Under the pieces are notes generated by a model. It was not told the origin of the DNA and ran no database searches. It saw nothing but the letters and a program-made list of their open reading frames with translations. Below are positions 8,815 to 17,851 of a stretch of 64,000 bases of DNA, piece by piece. The stretch covers positions 98,167 to 162,166 of the forward strand of contig NZ_JAUTAE010000003.1 in assembly GCF_030818415.1 (NCBI RefSeq). Reading direction: 5' to 3'. The position numbers and the translations under genes are program-made. The DNA is from Sphingomonas sp. SORGH_AS_0950. GTDB lineage: Bacteria; Pseudomonadota; Alphaproteobacteria; Sphingomonadales; Sphingomonadaceae. The number at the start of each line of letters is the position of its first letter. The first letter of the stretch is position 1.

Positions 8815-11800
8815 CCTCCGTCCCTGGCTTCTGGGATCTGATGGAGCGAGCGGGCTTTACTCGCGGCGGTGGTCCAACCGATGGCATGATCACGTTTAAG
8901 CCGCAGCAGCCGCGCGACACAGGTATCGGCCGTTACGCATTTCTATTTGACCGCACGCGCTTCCCGCTCGCGATTGAGGGCGTGTTCAAGAGTGGCACGG
9001 CGCCCGTACTCATGTTTGTGGACGCCAGCGGGGCGGGACTAGATGACGAAGCTGCCGTTGACTGCCACAGATTGGCGTGGAACGTCGGTCTGGCGCCCTT
9101 ACTGTGGGTGAGCCTGCCAGACAGGGTTCTGATCCTAGACAGCTACCGTCGGCCATCTGGGCGATTGGCCGACGTGCAGCTCGCCGAGTTTTCGCTTGCT
9201 CACCGCAGCGGCGTCGAGCAGCTCGTCACTACTTGCGGGCGGCTGGCTTTTGATACGGGCGCCTTCTGGGCCTCGGACTTCGCGCGACGCATTGACCGCC
9301 ATCACCGGGTAGACGCCGTGCTGCTCCGCGAACTTACGGCGGTGGAGCTGACGCTAACACGGGGCGGATTGACCGCGCTCATGGCGCAAAAGTTGATCGG
9401 GCGTACGATTTTTTCGCAGTACTTGATTGATCGCGGCGTGCTCGGCGTTGATCTTCTGCGGCGCCTCTTTGGGTACGAAAGGCTCAGCGACACCCTACGC
9501 TCCACTGATACCGCCCCGCGACTCTTTGAGTGGTTGCGCATGACCTTCAACGGCGATTTATTTCCACCAAACGTTGTCGACGAGCGCTCGCTTATCAAGA
9601 GCCAACACCTCGCAACTCTCGCCGACTTCCTTGATGGCCATGAGGCCGCGACCGGGCAGATGAGCGCATTTCCGTTCCGTTTCGACTTTATTCCGGTCGA
9701 ACTAGTTTCTTCAATTTACGAGCAGTTCGCTCACACCGTCGCAGGGACCTCCGCTGCGATGCAAGGTCTGCACTACACCCCGGTTAACCTCGTGGACCTT
9801 ACACTCGATCAAGTGATGGAGGGCGTCACTGGACATGCAAAAGTGCTCGACCCGGCGTGCGGTTCGGGGGTTTTTCTTGTAGAGGCCATGCGACGCCTAG
9901 TCTGGCTGCGCACGCGCAACGAGCCTAACACCCGCGAACTAGTGCGCGACGTGCTCCGCAACCAAATATTCGGCGTCGACATCAACGCTGGCGCGCTGCA
10001 GGTCGCCGCTTTTAGCCTTTACCTGGCCGCTCTAGAGCTGGATCCTGACCTAGACTCCTGCGATCTCGAGTGGCTCAAGTTCGACCACCTTATCGGCCGC
10101 AACCTGCTTCAGACTAGTTTCTTCGATGCCTCGTTCGATGGTCGGACGTTCGACGTCGTAGTGGGGAACCCTCCTTGGACATATGGAGGGGCCGCCTCAG
10201 ACGATGGTGCGAAGCCGGGACAGGCCAAGGTCGTTCAACCCAGGCGATCGCCCGACTGGGCCTTCCTGTGGCAAGCGCGCCGCCATGCGGCGTCAGGCGC
10301 CCGCATGGCGCTGCTGATGAAGGCCACACCCTTCTTTAGTAAGGACCGGCTCGCCGGTGAGGCCCGGCGGCTGCTGTTTTCCACGTTCCGCGATGCCAAG
10401 CTGGTCAACTTTTCGCAGATGAGGGGCGAGGGGCTTTTTCCGTCACTTATCGGGCGGCCTGGGAGCCGGAAGCCCAACGCCGGCCCTGCACTCCTCTTCT
10501 GCGGCACGCTGGGCGCGCCCACAGAGGGCGCGGTATTGGAGACCGCCAACGTGAGGTGGAACCCGAACTTCCGTCGCAACGGGGTGTTGGACTTATCAAG
10601 CGACGATTTTCACAATTCGCCGCTTCCAGCTGTCGTTGGAGACCCGGTGCTACTTAAAGCTGCCGTGTTCGGCAATGCGCGCGAGTACCAAGTTGTTGAG
10701 ACAATCCAAGGCTCGCCCGCCCTAACCCGGTTGGGAGCATGGTGCCACACCAACGGCCTGCGGATGGAGCAGGGCTTACAAGTCGGCGGAGGTAGCAAAG
10801 GCAACACTGCAAGCCTCACAGGCCTCCCTTTCCTTGATCCAGCTGGTTACCGCCCGTTGAGGATCAACACGCGCCGATTGCCCCGCTTTAAACTGGAACA
10901 CGCGCACCGCCCGCGAGAGCGTGCAGCTTACTGCGCACCGCTGGTCCTATGCCCCGAAGCAGGCTTCGCAGGCGCCCTGCAGCGCGGCCGCTACTCCGCT
11001 GCGGTTGTGTCCGAAGACACCATCTTCACCGACTCCTTTGTTGGAATCTCATTCGCGGGTCATGACCCGCAGCTCGCCGACGCGCTATCGATCGTGCTGA
11101 ACTCGCGGACGGTTGCGTTCTTGCTGACCATGGGCGGATCGAACACCGGCCTGAAGCAACCCAAGATCGAGAAAATTGATCTGGAGATGCTGGCATTTCC
11201 AGATCTCTCCATTCTCTCGCCGCGCGAACGGAACAGACTGAGCCGGCTGCACCAAGCGCTCGGCGAGCGTTCGGCAACCGCTGCGTTGGACATGGCCGAC
11301 GAGATTGTCATGGAGTTATACAATCTGGACGGGCATGATCGTCCAATTGTTCAAGACGCACTTGCGCGAACTCGGCCAATCCTGCTGGACTCTCGTGAGG
11401 AGCGCCAGAAGGAGGTCGACAAAATCACGCCTAGGCTGCTGCACGACTACGGTTGCGAAGTCGCGCACTGGCTAGACACCGTTCTCAGGATCGCGAGTTC
11501 TGCGCGAGCGGTGGCGACACGGGCCGTCCGAGTCTCTGCGGATATGGTCGCACTCAAGTTTGAAGTGCAGGAAGGACCGCCACGACCAACGGAGGGGCTG
11601 AGTATTCAAGATCCCGATCTTTTTGAGATCGGAATTTTTTCCGACGAGATGGAAAGGCTACCGAGATTTCGAACCGGGCGTAGTGTCCGTGTCTACGCGG
11701 GTACTGCGGTCTATGTAGTGAAGCCTGACGAGCGCCGGAATTGGACGAGTTCAACTGCCCAGGTAGACTTTCTCTGCATACTCGACGACATCCGGTCGAA

Positions 11801-11873
11801 TCGTGTGCGCATTCCAGGCATATCTGGTGCGCCACCTTCGCGAACCCATAAAGACGCCCTGGTTCTCAATTGA
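8811..11873 (+). CDS. Eco57I/type IIG-like N6-adenine DNA methylase, possible restriction-modification enzyme
   Basis: The ATG at 8811 overlaps the Dam gene stop, giving 1020 residues. An N-terminal ~200-residue domain (LPDRVLILDSYRRP near residue 105) resembles the start of type IIG-like proteins, where a nuclease is often found, though I cannot identify a sure PD-(D/E)XK core. The methylase core is clear: DPACGSGVFL near residue 347 (motif I), GVDIN (motif II) and NPPW near residue 453 (motif IV for adenine N6). The C-terminal 400 residues would hold target recognition. As the last and largest gene of the operon it could be the restriction effector or a modification enzyme with the upstream genes acting on modified DNA. 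Confidence 0.75.
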   Translation: MTSVPGFWDLMERAGFTRGGGPTDGMITFKPQQPRDTGIGRYAFLFDRTRFPLAIEGVFKSGTAPVLMFVDASGAGLDDEAAVDCHRLAWNVGLAPLLWVSLPDRVLILDSYRRPSGRLADVQLAEFSLAHRSGVEQLVTTCGRLAFDTGAFWASDFARRIDRHHRVDAVLLRELTAVELTLTRGGLTALMAQKLIGRTIFSQYLIDRGVLGVDLLRRLFGYERLSDTLRSTDTAPRLFEWLRMTFNGDLFPPNVVDERSLIKSQHLATLADFLDGHEAATGQMSAFPFRFDFIPVELVSSIYEQFAHTVAGTSAAMQGLHYTPVNLVDLTLDQVMEGVTGHAKVLDPACGSGVFLVEAMRRLVWLRTRNEPNTRELVRDVLRNQIFGVDINAGALQVAAFSLYLAALELDPDLDSCDLEWLKFDHLIGRNLLQTSFFDASFDGRTFDVVVGNPPWTYGGAASDDGAKPGQAKVVQPRRSPDWAFLWQARRHAASGARMALLMKATPFFSKDRLAGEARRLLFSTFRDAKLVNFSQMRGEGLFPSLIGRPGSRKPNAGPALLFCGTLGAPTEGAVLETANVRWNPNFRRNGVLDLSSDDFHNSPLPAVVGDPVLLKAAVFGNAREYQVVETIQGSPALTRLGAWCHTNGLRMEQGLQVGGGSKGNTASLTGLPFLDPAGYRPLRINTRRLPRFKLEHAHRPRERAAYCAPLVLCPEAGFAGALQRGRYSAAVVSEDTIFTDSFVGISFAGHDPQLADALSIVLNSRTVAFLLTMGGSNTGLKQPKIEKIDLEMLAFPDLSILSPRERNRLSRLHQALGERSATAALDMADEIVMELYNLDGHDRPIVQDALARTRPILLDSREERQKEVDKITPRLLHDYGCEVAHWLDTVLRIASSARAVATRAVRVSADMVALKFEVQEGPPRPTEGLSIQDPDLFEIGIFSDEMERLPRFRTGRSVRVYAGTAVYVVKPDERRNWTSSTAQVDFLCILDDIRSNRVRIPGISGAPPSRTHKDALVLN

Positions 11874-12265
11874 GCAGATCGACTTAATAAGTGGAGAAAT
11901 TTCTAATTTTGGACAAGATTATTTTTAGAAATTGTTCAAAGACTTGCGTACACCATAGTGGCACCGAGCGATTGTTATGTAACGATTCTTGTGAGCAAGC
12001 TGAACCAAGGCTCACTTGCACGCTTAAATTTGCGGAGGGGCGATCTGCCGCTTTCTAATAGGAGGTGGCTCCCTGGCCCCAACCCTAGTTGAACGGATGG
12101 CGGCTTACTGAAACGGCTGTCCGAAAGCGGACTACCTGCTTCCTACCATCGGTGGGCGTCCAAGCCCCTGACGTGCCGTCTGTACGAGCGTCCGCTTTGT
12201 CGCGATCGGCGCCGGAAAGCGGACAGGCCGGTTACCACCAGGAATGCCGGAGGGCGGGAGGCACG
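11874..12265. other. Gene-free region after the defence operon
   Basis: The first 60 bp are AT-rich and contain the 10-bp palindrome AGAAATTTCT near 11895, possibly part of transcript termination. Further on, the sequence GTCCGCTTT (12190-12198) and its inverse AAAGCGGAC (12216-12224) form an inverted repeat. No coding sequence is supported. Confidence 0.4.
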
Positions 12266-12841
12266 CTACGAAGTGACCGTGTCGGACCGTTTGGGCATGT
12301 ACTTGTAAACGGTGCCCCGCGAGATGCCGAGTTGCCGTGCGATGTGTGCCGGTTTCATGCCATCCGTTATGAGACTTCGCACGGCATCTGGATCGATCCT
12401 CGCCTTGCCGCCCTTATAGACGCCCCTCGCCTTCGCCGCTTCGATTCCTTCTGCCTGCCGCTCTCGTCGAAGGTTCGTCTCAAATTCGGCAAACACGCCT
12501 AGCATATCGAGAAAGGCTTTGCCTGCCGCCGTGGTGGTATCTATCGGTTGCTCGGTCGCCTTGATCTCGACCCCCCTCCCCTTCAGCTCATGCACTATAT
12601 CCTGAAGGTCTTTCATCGACCGGGCCAACCGATCGATGCGAGTGACGACCAATGTGTCGCCCTCGCGTAAAAAATCGAGCAAGATCTGTAGCTCGGGCCG
12701 GGCGCCTCGCTCGGTGCCCGACTTTTTCTCGTACCGGATCGTTTGGCAGCCGGCGGCCTTCAGGGCAGCAATCTGGATGGCGAGATTCTGACCGACGGTT
12801 GATACGCGGGCATAGCCAAAAAGCGACACTGAGATCTCCAC
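12266..12841 (-). CDS. Tn3-type serine recombinase (resolvase/invertase)
   Basis: The 191-residue protein is full length for a small serine recombinase. It has GYARVST (residues 9-15) with catalytic S14, the arginine-bearing RIDRLARS motif, and a C-terminal Hin-like helix-turn-helix (HIARQLGISRGTVYKYM). It would cut and rejoin DNA at paired sites as a resolvase. No Tn3 transposase accompanies it in the window, so it may be a leftover of a transposon or act in multimer resolution. A res-like inverted repeat lies just upstream at 12876-12908. A GTG five codons in is an alternative start. Confidence 0.9.
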   Translation of the reverse strand: MEISVSLFGYARVSTVGQNLAIQIAALKAAGCQTIRYEKKSGTERGARPELQILLDFLREGDTLVVTRIDRLARSMKDLQDIVHELKGRGVEIKATEQPIDTTTAAGKAFLDMLGVFAEFETNLRRERQAEGIEAAKARGVYKGGKARIDPDAVRSLITDGMKPAHIARQLGISRGTVYKYMPKRSDTVTS

Positions 12842-12875
12842 TGTTCAGGCAGGCTCTAGACCGTGGGTGCGGAGT

Positions 12876-12908
12876 GTTCAATATCTCTGCAAACGGCCCT
12901 GATTGAAC
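12876..12908. promoter_or_regulatory. Inverted repeat, possible res subsite
   Basis: GTTCAAT (12876-12882) and ATTGAAC (12902-12908) form a 33-bp site 35 bp upstream of the serine recombinase start. Resolvase-binding subsites are imperfect inverted repeats of similar length placed upstream of the gene. Only one subsite was found by eye. Confidence 0.35.
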
Positions 12909-13060
12909 GCTAGGCCTGTCCAGCGATGTGCGGTCACACAGGGTATACCTAAAATGACGTGCAAAACAAGTTTGGACCTGCTGTGAGGTGGTACCACTTG
13001 TCGCCTCGGGTGTGCACCTGTATGTTCGGCATCAATTTGTATAGCTAAGAGGTCAGCGCC

Positions 13061-13309
13061 ATGAATGCCCATAACGGCCGGCTCGTAAGTGGCGGGCGAT
13101 TACAGCTGCCATCCGACATTCGGCGGGAGCTCGGCCTGGCTGATGGCGATCAGGTTGTCATGCGTGTAATTGACGGAGAACTGCACGTCCGTCCCCGGCG
13201 AGATGTGCTGAAGCGAATTCAGGCGATGCTACGGCCTTATGCTTCGGCCGACGGCCTTGTCTCCGACGAACTTATTTCTGATCGGCGGGCTGAGTCTGCC
13301 CGTGACTGA
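13061..13309 (+). CDS. vapB: AbrB/MazE-type antitoxin (VapB-like)
   Basis: This 82-residue protein has the swapped-hairpin AbrB fold signature, GRLQLPSDIRRELGLADGD, followed by QVVMRVIDGELHVRP. It should bind its own promoter and neutralise the adjacent PIN toxin through its C-terminal tail. The toxin gene starts inside its last codons (overlap 8 bp), the usual antitoxin-first arrangement with coupled translation. It would also stabilise a plasmid. Confidence 0.88.
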   Translation: MNAHNGRLVSGGRLQLPSDIRRELGLADGDQVVMRVIDGELHVRPRRDVLKRIQAMLRPYASADGLVSDELISDRRAESARD

Positions 13310-13691
13310 CAAGCCAGTCATTCTTGACGCCTCTGCAATCCTTGCGGCGTTCTTCGATGAGCCTGGCGCAGACAGCATTGCGGAGCAGATGAGTGGCGCC
13401 CTGCTGAGTGCCGTTAACTACGCGGAGGTTGTCGGTAAGCTAGTCGACCGCGGGACACCTCGTGATCAAATCCTGGAAATTATGGCGCAGCTCGACGTCG
13501 ACGTAATTCCGGTTGATCGCGATCAAGCCACCATCGTGGGCTTGCTAAGGTCTGAGACCCGTTCGGCAGGACTATCGCTCGGCGATCGGAGCTGCCTTGC
13601 GCTTGCGATAAGCCGTGGGGGCGTTGCGCTCACGACGGACCGGGCATGGGCGGCACTGCAATTAGAGGTCGAAGTCAACATAATCCGTTAA
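13302..13691 (+). CDS. vapC: PIN-domain ribonuclease toxin (VapC-like)
   Basis: Starting at GTG 13302, the 129-residue protein has the PIN acidic residues in order: VILDASAILAA, AVNYAEVV, SLGDRSCLALA and TTDRAW. These bind Mg2+ and cut RNA, in VapC enzymes usually tRNA or rRNA. It overlaps the antitoxin gene by 8 bp. An earlier ATG at 13239 in this frame would read through the antitoxin and adds non-conserved residues, so I prefer the GTG. Confidence 0.88.
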   Translation: MTDKPVILDASAILAAFFDEPGADSIAEQMSGALLSAVNYAEVVGKLVDRGTPRDQILEIMAQLDVDVIPVDRDQATIVGLLRSETRSAGLSLGDRSCLALAISRGGVALTTDRAWAALQLEVEVNIIR

Positions 13692-14560
13692 ATCATTCGA
13701 AGGCACTACGTAGCTGCATCGCTGGTAGTGGCAGCATGTCTTGCCCCGTTTGGGCGCGCGTTCGGTGCTATCGGTAGCGAGATCGGTAAGATCGACGGTG
13801 CCTGAACAGGCTGTTGGGCGCCCTGCCCTAGATGGTTGCAATACGCAGTTCAGCCTCCAGAAGCGGTAGCGCGCTGAACCTTTCTATTTTCCACGTGAGG
13901 ACGACTTCGTTTGGCTAAAGGCTATGAATTATTCGCGGCAATTGGCGTCGGTCGATTTTGAAGGTGGATACCGTTTGCGGAGACACAGCGGCGGTACAGA
14001 AGCCAACCGTCTCCGGGCCATCGATATGGCCCCGTGGCGTCGATAATCCGCGCGCGTCCGTGCTGACTGACCGAGAAGCTCTCAGGGCGGTCGCATGTTT
14101 ACCCTGTCAACCGCCGATCAGGCCTAGGCTATTACGGCCATACCCATAGTAGCCACTCTCGGAACTCCTGGCTACGCTTGATGTCGCCCGAGCCTATGTA
14201 GCCTAGCTGAGCGGTCCGACCCTAATGAGCCTAGATGGGAAAGATGTCCTGTCTGTCGGTCGGTCCGGAGGGGCGGCGCTCGCACATCGACTGAACGATG
14301 TTCTCCCATCCGGTCGCGGGCCTATACCTCGCAGGGAGGGTGAGCGAGGGAGGCCGTGTTTGCGAAATGGACATGTCAGCAAAGTGAACAAGTGAGCGTG
14401 GGCCGGATCGCCCCCTCCCCTAGCGATGCAACGGCTTCGGCCGGTGTACTACGCCGTCCGATCGATCGACCAGCCAGGCATTCTGTTCGTTCTATCCGAG
14501 CTGGGCGAAAGCGACCCGCGTCTGGTGCTCTTGCCCACGTCACGCGGCGCTTTTGAACGC
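13692..14560. other. Gene-free region left of the IS481 element
   Basis: About 870 bp with only short unconvincing frames. Near 14365-14400 it contains GGACATGTC and GTGAACAAGTGAGC, which match the repeat family seen on the other side of the insertion sequence. This suggests the array was split by the element. Confidence 0.4.
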
Positions 14561-14566
14561 CCTAGG
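14561..14566. repeat. Target-site duplication CCTAGG, left copy
   Basis: CCTAGG directly abuts the left end of the IS481 element and is repeated at 15578-15583. NCTAGN is the known target preference of IS481-type elements. The left copy also supplies the transposase stop codon. Confidence 0.85.
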
Positions 14567-15521
14567 TGTTCAGTCCCGGCATCTGGTGGATCGGGTTGAC
14601 GATGAACCGGTCTGGCTCTGACGTCCAGATTTTGGCGATGTATTCGTAGGGTGTGAGCCCGCTGAGCGTCTTGAGCCGTCGGGCGAAGTTGTAGGCGGCC
14701 ATGAAGTCGGCGAGGTGCGTCCGGAGCTGGTCGTGGCTCTCGTAATGGAAGCGTTTGACGGTCGCCTCCTTGATGGTCCGGTTCATCCGCTCGACTTGTC
14801 CGTTGGTCCACGGATGGTTCGGTTTGGTGAGCCGGTGCTCGATATCGTTTGCCTCGCAGATCATGTCGAAGCGCATTTGGCGGGACCAGGCGGTGTTGCG
14901 GTTGCGGGGCTGCTCGGCGAACTGGATGCCATTGTCGGTCAGGATAGTGTGGATGCGGTACGGCACGGCTTTCAGCAGATGTTCGAGGAACTCCCACGCT
15001 GTGCGTCTGTCAGCCTTGTCGACCAGTTGAGTGACCGCGAACTTGCTGGTGCGGTCTATGCCGACGAACAGGTAGAGCTTGCCTTCGGCAGTCTGCACTT
15101 CGGCAATATCGATGTGGAAGAAGCCGATCGGGTAGCGTTTGAAGCGTTGCCGCTTCGGTTTGTCGCCTTCGATGTCCGGCAGCCGGGAGATCCCGTGCCG
15201 CTGGAGGCATCGGTGCAGCGCTGAGCGCGTCAGATGCGGGAGTGACGGTTGCAGGGCGTAGAGGCAGTCATCCAGCGGCAGCAGGGTGTGACGTCGAAAC
15301 GCCACAACCATCGCCTCTTCGGCCTCGGACAAGGTTGTCGAATGAGGGGCCTTCGGCCCGGTCTTCAGGTCCTCGACGGTCGCCCGCTTACGCCACTTCG
15401 CGACCGTCTTTGGGTTGATCCCCAACTCACGGCTTAGCGTCGCGAGCGAAGCTTGCGATCGCTGTATTGCTGCTCGGACGGCGTGCGTGGTCGTGGCGCA
15501 CCCATGACGTACCTGTCCCAT
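14562..15521 (-). CDS. IS481-family transposase
   Basis: The 319-residue DDE transposase starts at ATG 15521 (MGQV..., typical for the family) with GGAAGGA six bases upstream. It has an N-terminal helix-turn-helix (LATLSRELGINPKTVAKW) and an integrase core with HIDIAEV, DNGIQFAE and NGQVERMNRTIKE, supplying the three acidic residues. It is full length with no frameshift. Its last codons are CTG AAC ACC TAG, where the TAG belongs to the duplicated target sequence and not to the element itself. Confidence 0.92.
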   Translation of the reverse strand: MGQVRHGCATTTHAVRAAIQRSQASLATLSRELGINPKTVAKWRKRATVEDLKTGPKAPHSTTLSEAEEAMVVAFRRHTLLPLDDCLYALQPSLPHLTRSALHRCLQRHGISRLPDIEGDKPKRQRFKRYPIGFFHIDIAEVQTAEGKLYLFVGIDRTSKFAVTQLVDKADRRTAWEFLEHLLKAVPYRIHTILTDNGIQFAEQPRNRNTAWSRQMRFDMICEANDIEHRLTKPNHPWTNGQVERMNRTIKEATVKRFHYESHDQLRTHLADFMAAYNFARRLKTLSGLTPYEYIAKIWTSEPDRFIVNPIHQMPGLNT

Positions 15522-15577
15522 ACGGCATCCTTCCATTCCAACGAAAGGATCGCACCATCAAACCGTGGGATCAAACA
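14567..15577 (-). mobile_element. Intact IS481-family insertion sequence
   Basis: The element is 1011 bp with TGT...ACA ends. The left end reads TGTTCAGTCCC and the right end, inverted, TGTTTGATCCC (8 of 11 bases equal). Both sides carry the direct repeat CCTAGG. The transposase is intact, so it may still be active. It sits in the repeat-rich tract upstream of parA. Confidence 0.88.
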
Positions 15578-15583
15578 CCTAGG
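15578..15583. repeat. Target-site duplication CCTAGG, right copy
   Basis: Second copy of the 6-bp duplication flanking the IS481 element, directly after its right end at 15577. Confidence 0.85.
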
Positions 15584-15729
15584 CATGGGATCGCGTCGCG
15601 AAACGTGAAGTTTGAGGGTATCCCATCCTCCAGCATAGGGAGCGGTTCCTGGCGAAAGGGACCCGGCCAATCGAAGCCGTCGATCAAAGTCCGCCAAGTG
15701 GGGCTCTGCGCGATGAAACATTTCGGTGG

Positions 15730-16410
15730 TGAATATGTTCGCACCGGCGACATGTAGTAAAAGTGGACATGTCTGCGACGTGGACATGTGACAGGAGTGA
15801 GCATGTGTTCCTCTCTATGGTTGCGGGGCAGGCCACCTATCCGTCGGAACGGATCGATGATTGTCGCGCGGAAGCCCCATGCCTGGGACATGGAGGGACT
15901 TGCTCGATAACCATGCTCACATGCTCACATGCTCACATTCCCCGTCTGCGCACACCGGTCGCAAGCGAACATGTTCACATGGGCGACCTGCTCACATCGG
16001 CTACAGGCGCACATGTCCACTTTGAGGCATGTTCACGAAGCTCACGTGTGAACGACATGAGCAGGTGAACATGTGGTAGGTGTTCTTTCTGGGCGCAAGC
16101 GAACCTCCATCACTTAGCCTCCGTCATTGCGGTCGGCGATGGCCGTCCGTGCTGAGGATCGGTTAGGCGCAACCCCGAAACGCGCGGAGGCGGTTCTCGG
16201 GCGAAAACCTTCGAAGCCCCGTTCTTGCGGCGTTGCTACGCCGGGCGGGTAGAGGAACCATATCCTGGATAATCAAACCTTCAACCTGTTGCACATGTGC
16301 ACAAATGAGCATGTGCCCGAAGCGGACATGAGAACATAAAACACTTGTCCTCAACTATGCCTTGTGCCACGAGCGTTACATGGTCGCAGCGTGAGCATGT
16401 GAGGCAGGCT
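15730..16410. repeat. Array of CATGT-type short repeats upstream of parA (iteron- or parS-like)
   Basis: Many copies of a short motif around (A/G)CATGT are scattered on both strands. Examples are GTGGACATGT (15763-15772), TGGACATGTG (15781), GTGAGCATGTG (about 15797), GAACATGTTCACATG (from 15967), GCACATGTCCAC (from 16009), GTGAACATGTGG (from 16065), the 12-bp palindrome TGCACATGTGCA (16290-16301), GAGCATGTG (from 16307) and GTGAGCATGTG (from 16391). No gene occupies this tract. Such arrays directly before parA are typical of centromere (parS) or replication iteron sites. Confidence 0.65.
15912..15938. repeat. Tandem 8-mer CATGCTCA, three copies
   Basis: CATGCTCA is repeated three times head to tail from 15912 to 15935 and followed by CATTC. 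It lies in the CATGT repeat array and is probably part of the same protein-binding region. It is too short and without spacers to be a CRISPR. Confidence 0.7.
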
Positions 16411-16440
16411 CACGACCGCCGCAGCGCTAGGAGATGGCAG

Positions 16441-17121
16441 ATGCCGGTAATCACGATGCTCTCCCCGAAGGGAGGGGTCGGCAAAACGACGACGGCCCTC
16501 ATATTGGCGACAGAACTCGCCGCTCGTGGGTCGACTGTAGTCATGATCGATGCTGATCCGAATTTCCCGCTGACACGGTGGGCGCAGAAAGACGGTCGGC
16601 CATCGAACATAGAGGTCATCCCACAGATCGACGAGGACGAGATTATCGGGACGATCGACGACGCCCGGAAGCAGGCCGACTACGTCATCGTGGACCTGGA
16701 AGGGAAGGCGAGCGCCCGGGCGACAAACGCGCTAATGATGTCGCATTTGGCGCTTGTTCCAATCCAGGGATCCGAACTCGACGCGGTCGAAGCCGCGCGG
16801 GCGTTCAAAGTCGTTCGGAACGCCGGAACGGCGCGGCAGCGTCCGTTGCCGTTCGCCGCAGTCCTTACCCGGACCCCAGCCTCCGTGCGCCTTTGGCCGC
16901 GCGATCTGAAAGCTGTTGTAGCCAATTTGGAGGGTGCCGGTATCCCTATGATCCCCACGGCGCTTGCCGAACGCGGTGCCTTCAGAGGCCTCTTCAGCAT
17001 AGGCGGCACCCTGCACGAAATGACTGCGGCCGACGTCGGATCACTCGATAGCGCCCGGCAAAACGCGACCGCATTTGCCTACGACGTGCTCAGCATGCTG
17101 AAGGAAGGATTGTCGGCATGA
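16441..17121 (+). CDS. parA: ParA-family partition ATPase
   Basis: The 226-residue protein begins MPVITMLSPKGGVGKTTT, the deviant Walker A of ParA/MinD ATPases (residues 9-18), followed by VVMIDADPN. It is short, without an N-terminal DNA-binding domain, so it belongs with small (type Ib-like) ParA proteins. AGGAG lies upstream of the ATG. An earlier in-frame start at 16345 reads into the repeat array and is rejected. Its stop overlaps the next start (ATGA), and the partner is probably the ribbon-helix-helix protein. It should move the plasmid over the nucleoid using the upstream repeats as centromere. Confidence 0.9.
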   Translation: MPVITMLSPKGGVGKTTTALILATELAARGSTVVMIDADPNFPLTRWAQKDGRPSNIEVIPQIDEDEIIGTIDDARKQADYVIVDLEGKASARATNALMMSHLALVPIQGSELDAVEAARAFKVVRNAGTARQRPLPFAAVLTRTPASVRLWPRDLKAVVANLEGAGIPMIPTALAERGAFRGLFSIGGTLHEMTAADVGSLDSARQNATAFAYDVLSMLKEGLSA

Positions 17122-17459
17122 CCGAGAAACCAACCCCCCCATCTCGTCGATCGATCACGAGCTTCGCCGACGAAGACGACATCCCGCTTCCGACCCCAGC
17201 GCAGCTTGCTGCGGCGAAGGAGGCAGGGGAGGGGCTAGGCTTCCGTTCCGAGAAGCCATCGGCGCCGGCTCCGCAAACGCCACAGCGTCGTCCGCGCAAG
17301 GCGACCTACACCGACGCTATTCACGTTCGGGCTCGACCAGAGGACCGCGCGCGCTTCGAGGATTTTGTCTGGCGGAATCGGATCTCGAAGGGGGAGGCGA
17401 TGACCCGTCTGTTGGACTATGCGGAGGCTGAGGAACGACGTCTTTCCAATTCTCAATAG
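17118..17459 (+). CDS. Small partition partner with C-terminal ribbon-helix-helix-like domain
   Basis: The 113-residue protein has a disordered, Pro-rich N-terminus (1-65) and a C-terminal segment, DAIHVRARPEDRARFEDF followed by ISKGEAMTRLLDYAE, that reads as strand-helix-helix. This is the layout of small centromere-binding partners of ParA (ParG-like) or MobC-like proteins. It overlaps parA by 4 bp. It probably binds the upstream repeats and represses the operon. The exact family is not recognised. Confidence 0.65.
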   Translation: MTEKPTPPSRRSITSFADEDDIPLPTPAQLAAAKEAGEGLGFRSEKPSAPAPQTPQRRPRKATYTDAIHVRARPEDRARFEDFVWRNRISKGEAMTRLLDYAEAEERRLSNSQ

Positions 17460-17851
17460 CGCGACAAAGGCGGGCGGGGGAGGGGGCTCTCGACGAGTAA
17501 GACCACTCCCGCTCTACCCGGGGCGGGCGGCCGACTGGGAGCTGCAATAGGCAGTGGCCGACCGACGGCGTTTTCTCCAAGGGGTTCGCTATCCGAGCGT
17601 CGCTTGGTGCCGACCAGTTCCGCCGACCAGAACGACTTGCGGTGTCCTTCCCTGGCAGGGTTCGATGCCATGGCGTTCCGCATTGCCCTCGATCGGTCCG
17701 GGCGCGTTCGATCTCGTTGGGGGCACCTCCGCACTCGAGCGAAACGCGGCGCCAGCATTCCGTGGCGGCCGGTCGACGCGTCACGTCGCGCACACACCCC
17801 GAATGCCGCGAGCGAGAGCGGTGAAGTCGAACCAGACGACATAGCCGGCGC
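17460..17851. other. Gene-free region between the partition and mobilisation genes
   Basis: About 390 bp of GC-rich sequence. Open frames on both strands lack conserved features. It probably holds the ends of the two converging transcripts. Confidence 0.4.

Noticed and set aside
15901..16080. Possible CRISPR array
   Set aside because: The repeats are 8-10 bp, degenerate and on both strands, without regular spacers; iteron-like or centromere sites fit better.
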